Below, in pieces: positions 34,604 to 43,120 of a stretch of DNA of 64,000 nucleotides (position 1 is its first letter; each line of letters starts with the position of its first letter). Both the position numbers and the translations under genes were made by a program. The notes beneath the pieces were generated by a model, which worked only from the letters and a program-made list of their open reading frames with translations, made no database searches and had not been told where the DNA came from. This DNA is from Nocardioides okcheonensis (lineage in GTDB: Bacteria > Actinomycetota > Actinomycetes > Propionibacteriales > Nocardioidaceae): NCBI RefSeq assembly GCF_020991065.1, contig NZ_CP087710.1:4340001-4404000 (forward strand), in the 5' to 3' direction.

Positions 34604-34818
34604 TGCCGCCGCCAGAGGCTGACTTGGGCCACGGCTGCGTGGCTGGCTCGCCTCGCAAGCGGCCGCCGACCGGATTTTTCCGCAATGAGCAGCGCTCCTG
34701 CCGCGTCTATCCGCCGCTAAGGGGCTAGGCCGAAGGCACTGAGCAACGGTCTCTTCCACCGGCACCGTACGAACGGCATGTGCACGTAAACAGCGTCTCG
34801 CCTCACGCGACGGGTCGT

Positions 34819-35586
34819 TCACCCCGGCTCCAGCACCCGTCGCAGGAACTGCTTCGTACGCTCGTGCTGCGGGTCGTGGAGCACCTCGGAGCCACCCTGC
34901 TCGGCGATGACGCCTCCGTCGAGGAAGAGCACCTGGTCGGCGACGTCGCGGGCGAAGCGGATCTCGTGGGTGACGATCATGAGGGTCCACCCCGACGTCG
35001 CGAGGTCGCGGATGACGGCCAGCACCTCACCGACCAGCTCGGGGTCGAGCGCGGAGGTGGGCTCGTCGAGCAGGACCACCTTGGGGTTGAGGGCGAGCGC
35101 GCGGGCGATGCCGACGCGCTGCTGCTGGCCGCCGGAGAGCTGCGAGGGGTACTGGTCCTCAAGACCGGTGAGGCCGACCTGCTCGAGCAGCCGGCGAGCG
35201 TCGGCGGTGGCCTCGTTGACGTCGCGGCCCTGCACCTGCACCGGCCCCTCGAGGAGGTTCTGCAGGACGGTCTTGTGCGGGAAGAGGTGGTGCGACTGGA
35301 AGACCATGCCGCTGTGCGAGCGCAGCGCCTCGACCTCGCGGCGCCGGGTGGAGCGGTCGACCGACGCGCCGAAGTCGACGGTGGCGTCAGCGATGCGTAC
35401 GGTCCCGCTGTCCGGCACCTCGAGGACGTTGAGCGAGCGCAGGATGGTCGTCTTGCCCGAGCCCGACGGGCCGATGATCGCGGTGGCGGTGCCCTCGTCG
35501 GCGCGGAGGTCGACGCCCCGGAGCACCTCGGTGTCACCGAAGGTCTTGCGCAGCCCGCGGGCCTCGACCAGTGGCGTGGTGCTCAT
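34819..35586 (-). CDS. Polar amino-acid type ABC transporter ATP-binding protein
   Basis: A 255-aa ATPase. Walker A is GPSGSGKTT, the Q-loop is MVFQSHHLFPH, the signature is LSGGQQQR, Walker B is VVLLDEPTSALD, and the switch His is in IVTHE. It closely follows the GlnQ/HisP pattern (TVLQNLLEGPVQVQGRDVNE). It overlaps the binding protein-permease gene by 4 bases (ATGA, 35583-35586) and works with it to import a polar amino acid. This is the first core gene right of the island. Confidence 0.93.
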   Translation of the reverse strand: MSTTPLVEARGLRKTFGDTEVLRGVDLRADEGTATAIIGPSGSGKTTILRSLNVLEVPDSGTVRIADATVDFGASVDRSTRRREVEALRSHSGMVFQSHHLFPHKTVLQNLLEGPVQVQGRDVNEATADARRLLEQVGLTGLEDQYPSQLSGGQQQRVGIARALALNPKVVLLDEPTSALDPELVGEVLAVIRDLATSGWTLMIVTHEIRFARDVADQVLFLDGGVIAEQGGSEVLHDPQHERTKQFLRRVLEPG

Positions 35587-37073
35587 GCGGCGTACCTCCC
35601 GAGTCGCTTCTCCAGCGGTCCTTGTGCCTGCGAGACGAGGAAGCAGACGATCCAGTAGTAGAGCGCCGCGAAGAGGTAGAGCGGCATGAACTGCCCGCTC
35701 GACGAGGCGGCGTTCGTCGCCTGTCTGAGCAGCTCGGGCACGAGGATGATCGACGTCAGCGCCGTGTCCTTGATGAGGGACAGCAGCGTGTTGGACAGGG
35801 GTGGCACGGCGATCCGCGCGGCCTGCGGCAGCACGATGCGACGCATCAGCTGCGGGTAGCGCATGCCGATCGTGGTCGCTGCCTCGTACTGCCCGCGCGG
35901 GACGGACAGGATCGAGCCGCGGATGATCTCCGCGGCGTAGCCGCCGACGTTGAGGCTGAGCGCGAGGATCGCCGCCCCCACCGGCGAGAGCTTGAGCCCG
36001 ACCTGCCCGAGGCCGTAGAAGGCGATGAAGAGCTGGACCAGCAGCGGGGTGCCGCGGATGGCGGAGATGTAGATGCGTGCCGGCAGCTGCACCAGCCGGT
36101 TCGACGACATCCGGGCGAGTGCCGTCACCAGCGCGAGGACGAGGCCGATCGCGAAGCTGGCGGCGGTCAGCGGGATCGTGTAGATCAGCAGCGCCCTCAG
36201 CATCGGCCACGCGGCGTCCTGGACGATCTCCGTGGTGGAGCGGGTGTCGGAGCCCTTCACGTCGGTGACCTTGGCGGCGTCCTCGACCGTCACGTCCGCG
36301 CCGAAGTACTTCTCCGAGATCTTCGCGAGCGTGCCGTCGTCGGTGAGCTGGGTGAGCGCGTCGTCGGCCTCCTGCTGCAGCTCCGGGCTGTCCTGGCGGA
36401 AGGTCAGCGCCTGCTTGCTGACCTCGTCGCCGGCCTCGCCGACGATCTCGATCTCGTCGGACCCGGTGGAGGCGAGGTAGTCGAGGACCGCGATGTTGTC
36501 GTTGACGACGACGTCGACGCGCCCCTGCACGAGCAGCTCGGCCGCTTGGGCGAACTGGTCGACCACGCGGATCTCGGCGCCGGCGTCGCGGGCGACCTGC
36601 GCCCAGTTGCTCGTCTCCGACTCGGCGGCCACCAGGCCGTCGATGTCGTCGAGCGTCTTCACGTCCTCGTTGCCGGCGGCGGTGACGATCACGCCGCGGG
36701 AGTAGGTGTAGGGCGTCGAGAAGAGGTAGCGCGCCTCGCGCTCGGGATTGATCGTGATCTGGTTGGCGATGACGTCGACGCGTCCGGAGTCGAGCGCCGG
36801 GAAGATCGAGTCGAAGGGCGCCTCGACGAACTCGAGGTCCCACCCGGCCTCGTCGGCCACGGCGCGGATCACCTCGATGTCGAAGCCGGTGAGCTGGTCC
36901 GTGTCGGGGTCGTGGAAGGTGAACGGCGGGTACGTCCCCTCCGTGCCGACGCGGACCGTGCGCGCCTCCGCTGCGGCCGCCGACTCGGCCGACGCCGCGC
37001 TCCCGGTGAGGGCCAGTGCGGCGACGAGCCAGCCGAGGACCACGAGGGCGGTTGCTCGCCGCAGCTGCTGCAT
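35583..37073 (-). CDS. ABC transporter: fused substrate-binding protein and permease
   Basis: A 496-aa protein. A signal peptide or anchor (LVVLGWLVAALALTGSAASA) is followed by a family 3 solute-binding domain (VGTEGTYPPFTFHDPDTDQL ... GFDIEVIRAVADEAGWDLEF ... FDSIFPALDSGRVDVIANQI) up to about residue 255. A HisM/GlnP-type permease with about five spans follows, with the EAA-like loop YEAATTIGMRYPQLMRRIVL. Such fusions are known but uncommon. ATG 37073 is chosen because TAGCGT sits 7 bases before it; a GTG at 37082 would add three residues. It lies just downstream of the WYL regulator gene on the same strand, so a link is possible. Confidence 0.92.
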   Translation of the reverse strand: MQQLRRATALVVLGWLVAALALTGSAASAESAAAAEARTVRVGTEGTYPPFTFHDPDTDQLTGFDIEVIRAVADEAGWDLEFVEAPFDSIFPALDSGRVDVIANQITINPEREARYLFSTPYTYSRGVIVTAAGNEDVKTLDDIDGLVAAESETSNWAQVARDAGAEIRVVDQFAQAAELLVQGRVDVVVNDNIAVLDYLASTGSDEIEIVGEAGDEVSKQALTFRQDSPELQQEADDALTQLTDDGTLAKISEKYFGADVTVEDAAKVTDVKGSDTRSTTEIVQDAAWPMLRALLIYTIPLTAASFAIGLVLALVTALARMSSNRLVQLPARIYISAIRGTPLLVQLFIAFYGLGQVGLKLSPVGAAILALSLNVGGYAAEIIRGSILSVPRGQYEAATTIGMRYPQLMRRIVLPQAARIAVPPLSNTLLSLIKDTALTSIILVPELLRQATNAASSSGQFMPLYLFAALYYWIVCFLVSQAQGPLEKRLGRYAA

Positions 37074-37083
37074 GAAAGTCACG

Positions 37084-38112
37084 CTAGTCGCTGCGGTTTG
37101 GGGCGTCGACGACGGTCACCCGTGAAGGTGCGGTGCGGGCGGTGTCGGCGTACCGCTGGGCGAGGACGGCGAAGGCGTCCGCGAGCTCCGCGGGCCCGAC
37201 CACCTCCATGCCGACCTCGAAGCGGCCGAAGGACGCAGCGAGCGAGCCCCAGGACCAGGAGCCGATCTCGAGGCTGCACCGGTGGTCGTCGATGGCGCGG
37301 ACCGTGCCGTCTCCGGCGAAGGGGAGGACGTCGCGGGCGGGAAGGTCGAGGATGACGGTGCCGCGACAGGGCCACTCGTTGACGTCGCGCCCCTTGAAGC
37401 GTGCGGACACGAACTCCTCGACGTCGCCGCCGGGCACCTGTCGTGGTGTGAACCGTGGCCCCGTGGGGATGCGGGGCGCGACCCGGTCGACGCTGAACAG
37501 GCGCCAGTCCTCACGATCCAGGTCCCACGCCAGGAGGAACCAGCGGCCGTGGGAGGTGACGATGCGGTGCGGCTCCACGCGACGCGGCGGTGTGGTCGGG
37601 CCGGCGTCCGGGTCTGCGTCGCGGGCGGCGTAGTCGAGGCGCAGCACCTCCCTGGCGCGGACCGTCTGGGCGAGGGAGACGAGCACCTCGGTGGAGACCC
37701 GAGTGGGGCTGCCGCTGCCGGCGCGGCCGGCGATGGCGGTGACCTCGAGCGCGTCGAGCCGGTGCCGCAGCCGCGAGGGCATGACCTGGCGGATGGTCGC
37801 GAGGGCGCGGATCGCGCCTTCCTCGATGCCGACCCCGGCGGCGGGTGCGGTCTGCAGGGCGACCGCCACGGCGACGGTCTGGTCGTCGTCGAACAGCAGC
37901 GGTGGCAGCTCGCTGCCGGCCCCCAGCCGGTAGCCGCCATCGGGTCCCATCGTCGCCTGGATGCTGTAGCCCATCTCGCGGAGCCGGTCGACGTCGCGTC
38001 GCACCGTGCGGTGGCTGACCTCCAGCCGCTCGGCCAGCAGCGCACCCGGCCAGTCGCGTCGGGTCGGCAACAGGGACAGCAGGCGCAGCAGTCGCGCAGT
38101 CGTCGTGGTCAT
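37084..38112 (-). CDS. WYL-domain (YafY/DeoR-type) transcriptional regulator
   Basis: A 342-aa protein. The N-terminal winged helix-turn-helix (LLAERLEVSHRTVRRDVDRL REMGYSI) is followed by a WYL domain (LRLDYAARDAD, RRVEPHRIVTSHGRWFLLAW, RLFSVDRV) and a C-terminal WCX-like domain. WYL proteins sense nucleotides or other ligands and control divergent genes. GAGACT 6 bases before ATG 38112 suggests a leaderless mRNA, with the palindrome 38131-38153 directly behind it. It is divergent from the VOC gene. Confidence 0.92.
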   Translation of the reverse strand: MTTTTARLLRLLSLLPTRRDWPGALLAERLEVSHRTVRRDVDRLREMGYSIQATMGPDGGYRLGAGSELPPLLFDDDQTVAVAVALQTAPAAGVGIEEGAIRALATIRQVMPSRLRHRLDALEVTAIAGRAGSGSPTRVSTEVLVSLAQTVRAREVLRLDYAARDADPDAGPTTPPRRVEPHRIVTSHGRWFLLAWDLDREDWRLFSVDRVAPRIPTGPRFTPRQVPGGDVEEFVSARFKGRDVNEWPCRGTVILDLPARDVLPFAGDGTVRAIDDHRCSLEIGSWSWGSLAASFGRFEVGMEVVGPAELADAFAVLAQRYADTARTAPSRVTVVDAPNRSD

Positions 38113-38130
38113 GTCTCGAGTCTCGTGATG

Positions 38131-38153
38131 TGTAGGACCGAACCTGTCCTACA
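38131..38153. promoter_or_regulatory. Palindromic operator between WYL regulator and VOC gene
   Basis: TGTAGGAC at 38131-38138 and GTCCTACA at 38146-38153 are a perfect 8-bp inverted repeat with a 7-base spacer. It overlaps the expected -35 region of the regulator gene and lies 62 bases before the VOC start. Probably the site of the WYL protein. Confidence 0.7.
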
Positions 38154-38215
38154 TGCCCGCGAGAGTAGTTCCTGCGGGGCCGATCCGGCCACGGCCACCT
38201 CTCAAGGAGCAAGCG

Positions 38216-38671
38216 ATGACCGTCCAGACCACCACCCACCTCAACTTCCGCGGCGACGCGCGCGCGGCGCTCGAGCACTACCAGTCCGTGTTCGGCGGAC
38301 ACGCCGTCATCAACACCTACGCCGACTTCGGCATGCCGGCCGAGGTCCCCGGCGCCGACCGGGTCGTGTTCGGCGTCGTGGCCGCCGACAACGGCTTCCG
38401 CGTGATGGGCTACGACATCCCGGGCGAGACCGGCGGCAGCATCGTCGGCGGCACCACCACCCGCCGCGAGAACAACACCACGATCACCGACCAGGCGTTG
38501 TTCGTCTCCCTCAACGCCGACACCCTGGACGAGGCGCAGGGCTACTGGGACAGGCTCGCAACCGGTGCCCACGTCGTCGAGCCGCTCGCTGCCTCCGCGT
38601 GGAGTGCGGGCTTCGGCATGCTCACCGACAAGTTCGGCGTCACGTGGAGCGTGGGCGTCACCGCCGCCTGA
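38216..38671 (+). CDS. VOC family protein (PhnB/glyoxalase-like)
   Basis: A 151-aa protein of the vicinal oxygen chelate superfamily, PhnB-like subgroup: TTHLNFRGDARAALEHYQSV, YADFGMP, FGVVAADNGFRVMGYD, VSLNADTLDEAQGYWDRLA and a final FGMLTDKFGVTWSV. The usual metal ligands are only partly visible, as in many PhnB-like proteins, so enzymatic activity is uncertain. It starts at ATG 38216 after AAGGAG. It is divergent from and probably controlled by the WYL regulator. Confidence 0.9.
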   Translation: MTVQTTTHLNFRGDARAALEHYQSVFGGHAVINTYADFGMPAEVPGADRVVFGVVAADNGFRVMGYDIPGETGGSIVGGTTTRRENNTTITDQALFVSLNADTLDEAQGYWDRLATGAHVVEPLAASAWSAGFGMLTDKFGVTWSVGVTAA

Positions 38672-38707
38672 CCCGCCCGACTGCGACACGTCGGGCACAC
38701 TGCACCC

Positions 38708-41227
38708 GTGTCCGACCCGCTGCGCACCCTGCTCGCTGCGCCACCGGACCTCCCGGTCACGGCGGGCCTGCCCGCGCTGGTCGAGGCGCTCGGCAGCCGT
38801 GGGGTCGCGGTGGTCCAGGCGCCGCCGGGCACGGGCAAGACGACCCTGGTGCCACCGGCGGTGGCCGGGGTGGTCGAGGGGCGGGTCGTCGTCACGCAGC
38901 CCAGCCGCATCGCCGCCCGCGCGGCCGCCCGGCGGCTCGCGCACCTGATCGGCGAACCGGTCGGCGAGACCGTCGGCTACTCGGTGCGGGGCGAGCGCCG
39001 CAGCGGGCGGCGTGCGCGCGTCGAGGTCGTCACGACGGGGCTGCTGCTCCGGCGGATCCAGCAGGACCCGGAGCTGGCCGGCGTCGGGGCCGTCGTGCTC
39101 GACGAGGTGCACGAGCGGCACCTCGACGCCGACCTGACCCTCGCGCTGCTCGTCGACATCCGCGCCAACCTCCGCGACGACCTCGCCCTGGTGGCGATGT
39201 CGGCGACCGTCGAGGCCGAGCGGACGGCCGCGCTGCTCGACCCGGCCGGCGCCCCGGTGATCGACGTGCCGGGTGCGCTGCACCCGGTCGAGACGGTGTG
39301 GTGCCCGCTGCCGGCTGGGGCCCGGCGTACGGACGACCGCGGGATCACCCCGGCGTTCCACGACCACGTCGCGGCGACGGTGCGGCGCGCGCTGGCCGAG
39401 CGCGAGGGGGACGTCCTGGTCTTCGTGCCCGGCGTCGCGGAGGTCGACGCGACCGTACGCCGCCTCGCCGGGGTCGACGCGGCCGTGCACGCGCTGCACG
39501 GGCGCCTGTCCGCCGCCGAGCAGGACTGCGCGCTCACCGAGGGCCCGCACCGACGCGTGGTCGTCTCGACCGCGGTCGCCGAGTCGTCGCTCACGGTGCC
39601 CGGGGTGCGGATCGTGGTGGATGCCGGGTTCTCCCGCGAGCCGCGCACCGACCACCGTCGCGGGCTGGCCTCTCTCGTCACCGTCGCGGTGAGTCGCGCG
39701 GGCGCCGAGCAGCGAGCGGGACGGGCCGGGCGGCTGGGCCCGGGGACGGTGCTGCGGTGCTGGTCCGAGGCGGAGCACGCGCACCTGGCCGCCCACCCGG
39801 AGCCCGAGGTCGCCACCGCCGACCTGACGGCGTTCGCCCTCGAGGTGGCCTGCTGGGGGAGCGACGTCCGCGACCTCGCGCTGCTCGACCAGCCGCCGGC
39901 ACACGCGCTGTCGGCCGCCACGGAGGTGCTGGTGGGGCTCGGGGCACTGACCGAGGACGGGACGGCCACCGCGCGCGGCCGGCTGATCGCGGGCGTGCCG
40001 GTCGATCCCCGGCTGGCGCGTGCCCTCCTCGACGGGGCCGGTCTCGTCGGCGCCACGCGCGCCGCCGAGGTGGTCGCGATGCTGAGCGAGGACGTACGCG
40101 CTCCCGGCGCTGACCTCGTGGCCGCGCTCCGGTCGCTGCGCGGTGACCGACGTGCCGCAGCGTGGCGCCGCCAGGTCACCCGGCTCGAGGAGGTCGTCGC
40201 GAGGCAGGGCGGCGTGGGCCACCCACCACAGAGCCGCAGCGAGCTGACCGACGACGTCGCGGTGGGACTGGTGGTCGCGCTGGCGCACCCGGACCGGATC
40301 GCCCGCAAGCGCTCCGGCACGTCGAGCTACCTGATGGCGTCCGGGACCGGCGCCGCGCTCGACCCACGCGACCCCGGGTCGCTCGCGGGCCTGGAGTGGC
40401 TCGCGGTCGGTGACGCGGAGCGACGCCCGGGGCAGCGCGAGGCCCGGATCCGCGCGGCGGCCCCGCTCACCGAGGACCTCGCGCTCGAGGCGGCAGGATC
40501 GACGTGGACCGAGGTGGACGAGGTCACCTGGGCTGGCGGGCGGGTCGTGGCGCGCCGGCGTACGTTGCTGGGCGCGATCGAGCTCGGCTCGACCCCGATC
40601 GCCGACCCGCCCGCGCAGGCCGTGAGCGACGCGGTCGCCGAGGCGGTCGCGCGCGAGGAGATCGCCCTCCTCAGCTGGACGGAGGCGCCCACCGCGCTGC
40701 GCGCCCGGCTCGACTTCCTGCACCGCGCGCTCGGTGACCCGTGGCCCGACGTGAGCGACGCGGCCCTGGCGCAGGACCTCGACGGGTGGCTCGGACCGCA
40801 GCTGGCGCGGGTCCGCTCGGCCGAGGACCTCCGGCGCATCGACGTGGCGGCCGCGCTGCGGGCGAGGGTGCCGTGGCCCGAGGCGGGCCGGCTCGATGAG
40901 CTGGCCCCCGAGCGCGTGACGGTGCCCAGCGGGTCGAGCGTGCGGATCGACTACTCGCAGGACCAGCCGGTGCTCGCCGTACGCCTCCAGGAGGTCTTCG
41001 GCTGGACCGCGGCACCGTCCCTCGCGGGCGGCAGGGTCCCGCTCCTGCTGCACCTGCTCTCGCCCGCGGGACGCCCGGCCGCCGTCACCGCGGACCTGGA
41101 GTCCTTCTGGGACAACGGCTACCCGGGCGTGCGGGCCGACCTGCGCGGGCGCTATCCCAGGCACTCCTGGCCCGAGGACCCCCGCACCGCAGAGCCCACG
41201 GCCCGGGCCAGGGCTCGCCGCGGCTAG
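38708..41227 (+). CDS. hrpB: ATP-dependent helicase HrpB
   Basis: An 839-aa DEAH-type RNA helicase of the usual HrpB length. Walker A is PPGTGKTTLVPPA, motif II is DEVHERH, motif III is MSATVEAE, motif V is STAVAESSLTVPGVRIVVDA, and motif VI is AEQRAGRAGR. The HrpB-specific C-terminal region follows (FWDNGYPGVRADLRGRYPRH). Cytosolic; its cellular role is still unclear. GTG start at 38708. Its stop overlaps the stop of the convergent glutaminase gene. Confidence 0.94.
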   Translation: MSDPLRTLLAAPPDLPVTAGLPALVEALGSRGVAVVQAPPGTGKTTLVPPAVAGVVEGRVVVTQPSRIAARAAARRLAHLIGEPVGETVGYSVRGERRSGRRARVEVVTTGLLLRRIQQDPELAGVGAVVLDEVHERHLDADLTLALLVDIRANLRDDLALVAMSATVEAERTAALLDPAGAPVIDVPGALHPVETVWCPLPAGARRTDDRGITPAFHDHVAATVRRALAEREGDVLVFVPGVAEVDATVRRLAGVDAAVHALHGRLSAAEQDCALTEGPHRRVVVSTAVAESSLTVPGVRIVVDAGFSREPRTDHRRGLASLVTVAVSRAGAEQRAGRAGRLGPGTVLRCWSEAEHAHLAAHPEPEVATADLTAFALEVACWGSDVRDLALLDQPPAHALSAATEVLVGLGALTEDGTATARGRLIAGVPVDPRLARALLDGAGLVGATRAAEVVAMLSEDVRAPGADLVAALRSLRGDRRAAAWRRQVTRLEEVVARQGGVGHPPQSRSELTDDVAVGLVVALAHPDRIARKRSGTSSYLMASGTGAALDPRDPGSLAGLEWLAVGDAERRPGQREARIRAAAPLTEDLALEAAGSTWTEVDEVTWAGGRVVARRRTLLGAIELGSTPIADPPAQAVSDAVAEAVAREEIALLSWTEAPTALRARLDFLHRALGDPWPDVSDAALAQDLDGWLGPQLARVRSAEDLRRIDVAAALRARVPWPEAGRLDELAPERVTVPSGSSVRIDYSQDQPVLAVRLQEVFGWTAAPSLAGGRVPLLLHLLSPAGRPAAVTADLESFWDNGYPGVRADLRGRYPRHSWPEDPRTAEPTARARARRG

Positions 41228-42135
41228 AAGACCGTCCAGTCGGAGTACGTCGTGAACGCGTCGAGGGCAGCGAGCCCGGCTGCCGACGAGCCCGACGGCC
41301 CGAGGGCCGGGCTCCACACGCACGCGACGCCGCGGTCGGGGATGACGGCCAGGATGCCGCCGCCGACGCCGCTCTTGGCGGGCAGGCCCACGCGGTAGGC
41401 GAACTCGCCGGCGGAGTCGTAGGTGCCGCAGGTGAGCATGACCGCGTTGATCCGCTTGGTCTCCCGCGGGCTGAGCAGGGCCGTGCCGTCGGAGGCCACT
41501 CCGTCGCCGGCAAGGAAGAGCCCGGCGAGCGCGAGGTCGCGGCAGCTCATCGACAGCGCGCACTGGGCGACGTACTGGTCGATGACCTCGTCGACCGGGC
41601 GCTCGAGGTTGCCGTAGCTGGCCAGCAGGTGGGCGAGCGCGTAGGTCCGGTGCCCGGCCTCGAGCTCGGAACGCGCCACGGCCGGGTCGCTGTCGACGTC
41701 GGGGCGCCCGCTCTCGCGACGCATGAGGTCGCGCAGGGCGCCACTGGCGTCGCCGGTGAGCGACTGGAGGCGGTCGGTGACGACGAGGGCGCCGGCGTTG
41801 ATGAACGGGTTGCGCGGGCGCCCCGCCTCCTGGTCGAGCTGGAGGAAGGAGTTGAACGGGTTGCCCGACGGCTCGCGTGACACCCGGCGCCAGATGTCCT
41901 CGCCCTCGGTGGCGATGACCAGGGCGAGGGTGAAGACCTTGCTGATGCTCTGCACCGAGAACGGCACGTCGGCGTCGCCGATGACGTGGACGGTGCCGTC
42001 GCACGACGCGATCGCCATCCCGAACTGGTGGGGGTCGACCGAGGCGAGCCCGGGGATGTAGTCGGCGAGGTGGCCGCGGCCGACCTCGGGTGCGGCGGCC
42101 TGCTGCGCGCGCAGCAGTGCGTCCTCGATCCTCAT
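41224..42135 (-). CDS. glsA: Glutaminase A
   Basis: A 303-aa serine-type glutaminase of the beta-lactamase-like fold, the normal GlsA length. Landmarks are YIPGLASVDPHQFGMAIASC, the catalytic S-x-x-K (SVQSISKVFTL), NPFNSFLQLDQEAGRPRNPF, INAGALVV, and a C-terminal KSGVGGGILAVIPDRG. It deamidates glutamine to glutamate in the cytosol. Convergent with hrpB, overlapping by 4 bases. Given glnA2/glnE elsewhere in the window, this is the opposing reaction. Confidence 0.95.
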   Translation of the reverse strand: MRIEDALLRAQQAAAPEVGRGHLADYIPGLASVDPHQFGMAIASCDGTVHVIGDADVPFSVQSISKVFTLALVIATEGEDIWRRVSREPSGNPFNSFLQLDQEAGRPRNPFINAGALVVTDRLQSLTGDASGALRDLMRRESGRPDVDSDPAVARSELEAGHRTYALAHLLASYGNLERPVDEVIDQYVAQCALSMSCRDLALAGLFLAGDGVASDGTALLSPRETKRINAVMLTCGTYDSAGEFAYRVGLPAKSGVGGGILAVIPDRGVACVWSPALGPSGSSAAGLAALDAFTTYSDWTVF

Positions 42136-42161
42136 GCCGTCATCCTCGCGCAGGGGCGTCC

Positions 42162-42188
42162 CGCCCCCTGGTCGGAGGTCAGGGGGCG
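42162..42188. terminator. Hairpin at the end of the 42179 gene
   Basis: CGCCCCCTG at 42162-42170 and CAGGGGGCG at 42180-42188 are a perfect 9-bp stem with a 9-base loop, spanning the stop codon of the minus-strand gene. Confidence 0.4.
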
Positions 42189-42871
42189 ACCGGCTCGGCG
42201 AGGACGGCCGCGGCGCGCGGGTCGAGATCGGTGGCGTCCGCGCGGTGCCACAGCAGGAGCAGGAGCCGCTCGGCGGTGGCCCGGACCTCCACGCCGTCCT
42301 CCCTCACCCCGGGGGCGCCGAGGACCGCGACGGCGTCGTCGAGGTCGGTCGCGACCAGCCGCAGCGCGTGCGCGGGCCCCGCGGTGCGGCCGAGCCGGAC
42401 CTGGCGGGGGTGCAGCACGTCGACGACCTCGCGCACGCCGTCCCAGGCGAGCGAGGGGTCGATCGGGCTCGGGTCGCCGACGGCGTGCTCGACGTCCCAG
42501 GCGTGCACCACCACCTCGTGGACCTGACGACGCCGCCAGAACCCGGCCGTCCGGTCGTCGCGGTCGAGGGTCCACGCGTGGGCTCCCGGGGGAGTGGCGG
42601 CGAGCAGCCCGACCAGCGCCCGCGCCTGCCGGGCATACCAGCTCGCCAGGTCCTCTCCGCGCGCCGGCGGCTCCGGGGTCAGGCTCGGGTCACCGGCGAC
42701 GACCGCGTGCACCACCCACTGGTGGACTCCGCCGAGGTGGACCGCGACGTCGCGCACCGTCCACCCGGGGCAGTGCTCGACGGGGGCGTCGAGGTCCGCG
42801 CGTCCGAGCAGGTCGGCGAAGCGGGCGGTGTGGGTGCGGAGGAGCGGGATCCAGTCGTGGGGCGCGGTCAC
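42179..42871 (-). CDS. Maleylpyruvate isomerase family (mycothiol-dependent, DinB-like) protein
   Basis: A 230-aa protein. The N-terminal DinB-type four-helix domain has the expected pattern (CPGWTVRDVAVHLGGVHQWV and RRRQVHEVVVHAWDVEHAVG), in which the His residues form the metal site. Members use mycothiol as a cofactor, and mycothiol is actinobacterial. The C-terminal part is a small sterol-carrier-like domain (VRATAERLLLLLWHR). The exact reaction is not predictable. Stand-alone gene. Confidence 0.85.
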   Translation of the reverse strand: MTAPHDWIPLLRTHTARFADLLGRADLDAPVEHCPGWTVRDVAVHLGGVHQWVVHAVVAGDPSLTPEPPARGEDLASWYARQARALVGLLAATPPGAHAWTLDRDDRTAGFWRRRQVHEVVVHAWDVEHAVGDPSPIDPSLAWDGVREVVDVLHPRQVRLGRTAGPAHALRLVATDLDDAVAVLGAPGVREDGVEVRATAERLLLLLWHRADATDLDPRAAAVLAEPVAP

Positions 42872-42908
42872 GTGGTCTCCTCGGGTCGCTGGTTCCGGGA
42901 CACCAACC

Positions 42909-43046
42909 TAGGCAGTTCGCCAGGCCGGTGGCGTACGCCGCGCTCAGCCGGCGGCTCGGCGGCGCACCATGCAGGCAGTTCGCCGGGAACGCAGCCGACT
43001 CCACGCTCAGCGCGGCGTGAGCTCCGGCGAACTGCCTTCATGGTGC
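42909..43046. repeat. Intergenic repeat: 23-bp inverted repeat plus a third partial copy
   Basis: Arms 42964-42986 and 43024-43046 match in 22 of 23 positions with a 37-base loop. A third copy of the core AGGCAGTTCGCC lies at 42910-42921. The arms hold GCACCATG and GGCAGTTCGCCGG. It sits in the 249-base gap between divergent genes, so it is not a simple terminator. Confidence 0.75.
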
Positions 43047-43120
43047 AGGGGGACGAGGCTCCACAGGACCTCCACACGATGCTTCTTTCGCCTCGCGCCG
43101 ACGTGCCACATGCTGTGACC

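Noticed and set aside
37511..42004. A 1497-codon open frame on the minus strand across hrpB and neighbours
   Set aside because: It crosses several real genes on both strands and encodes only low-complexity sequence.
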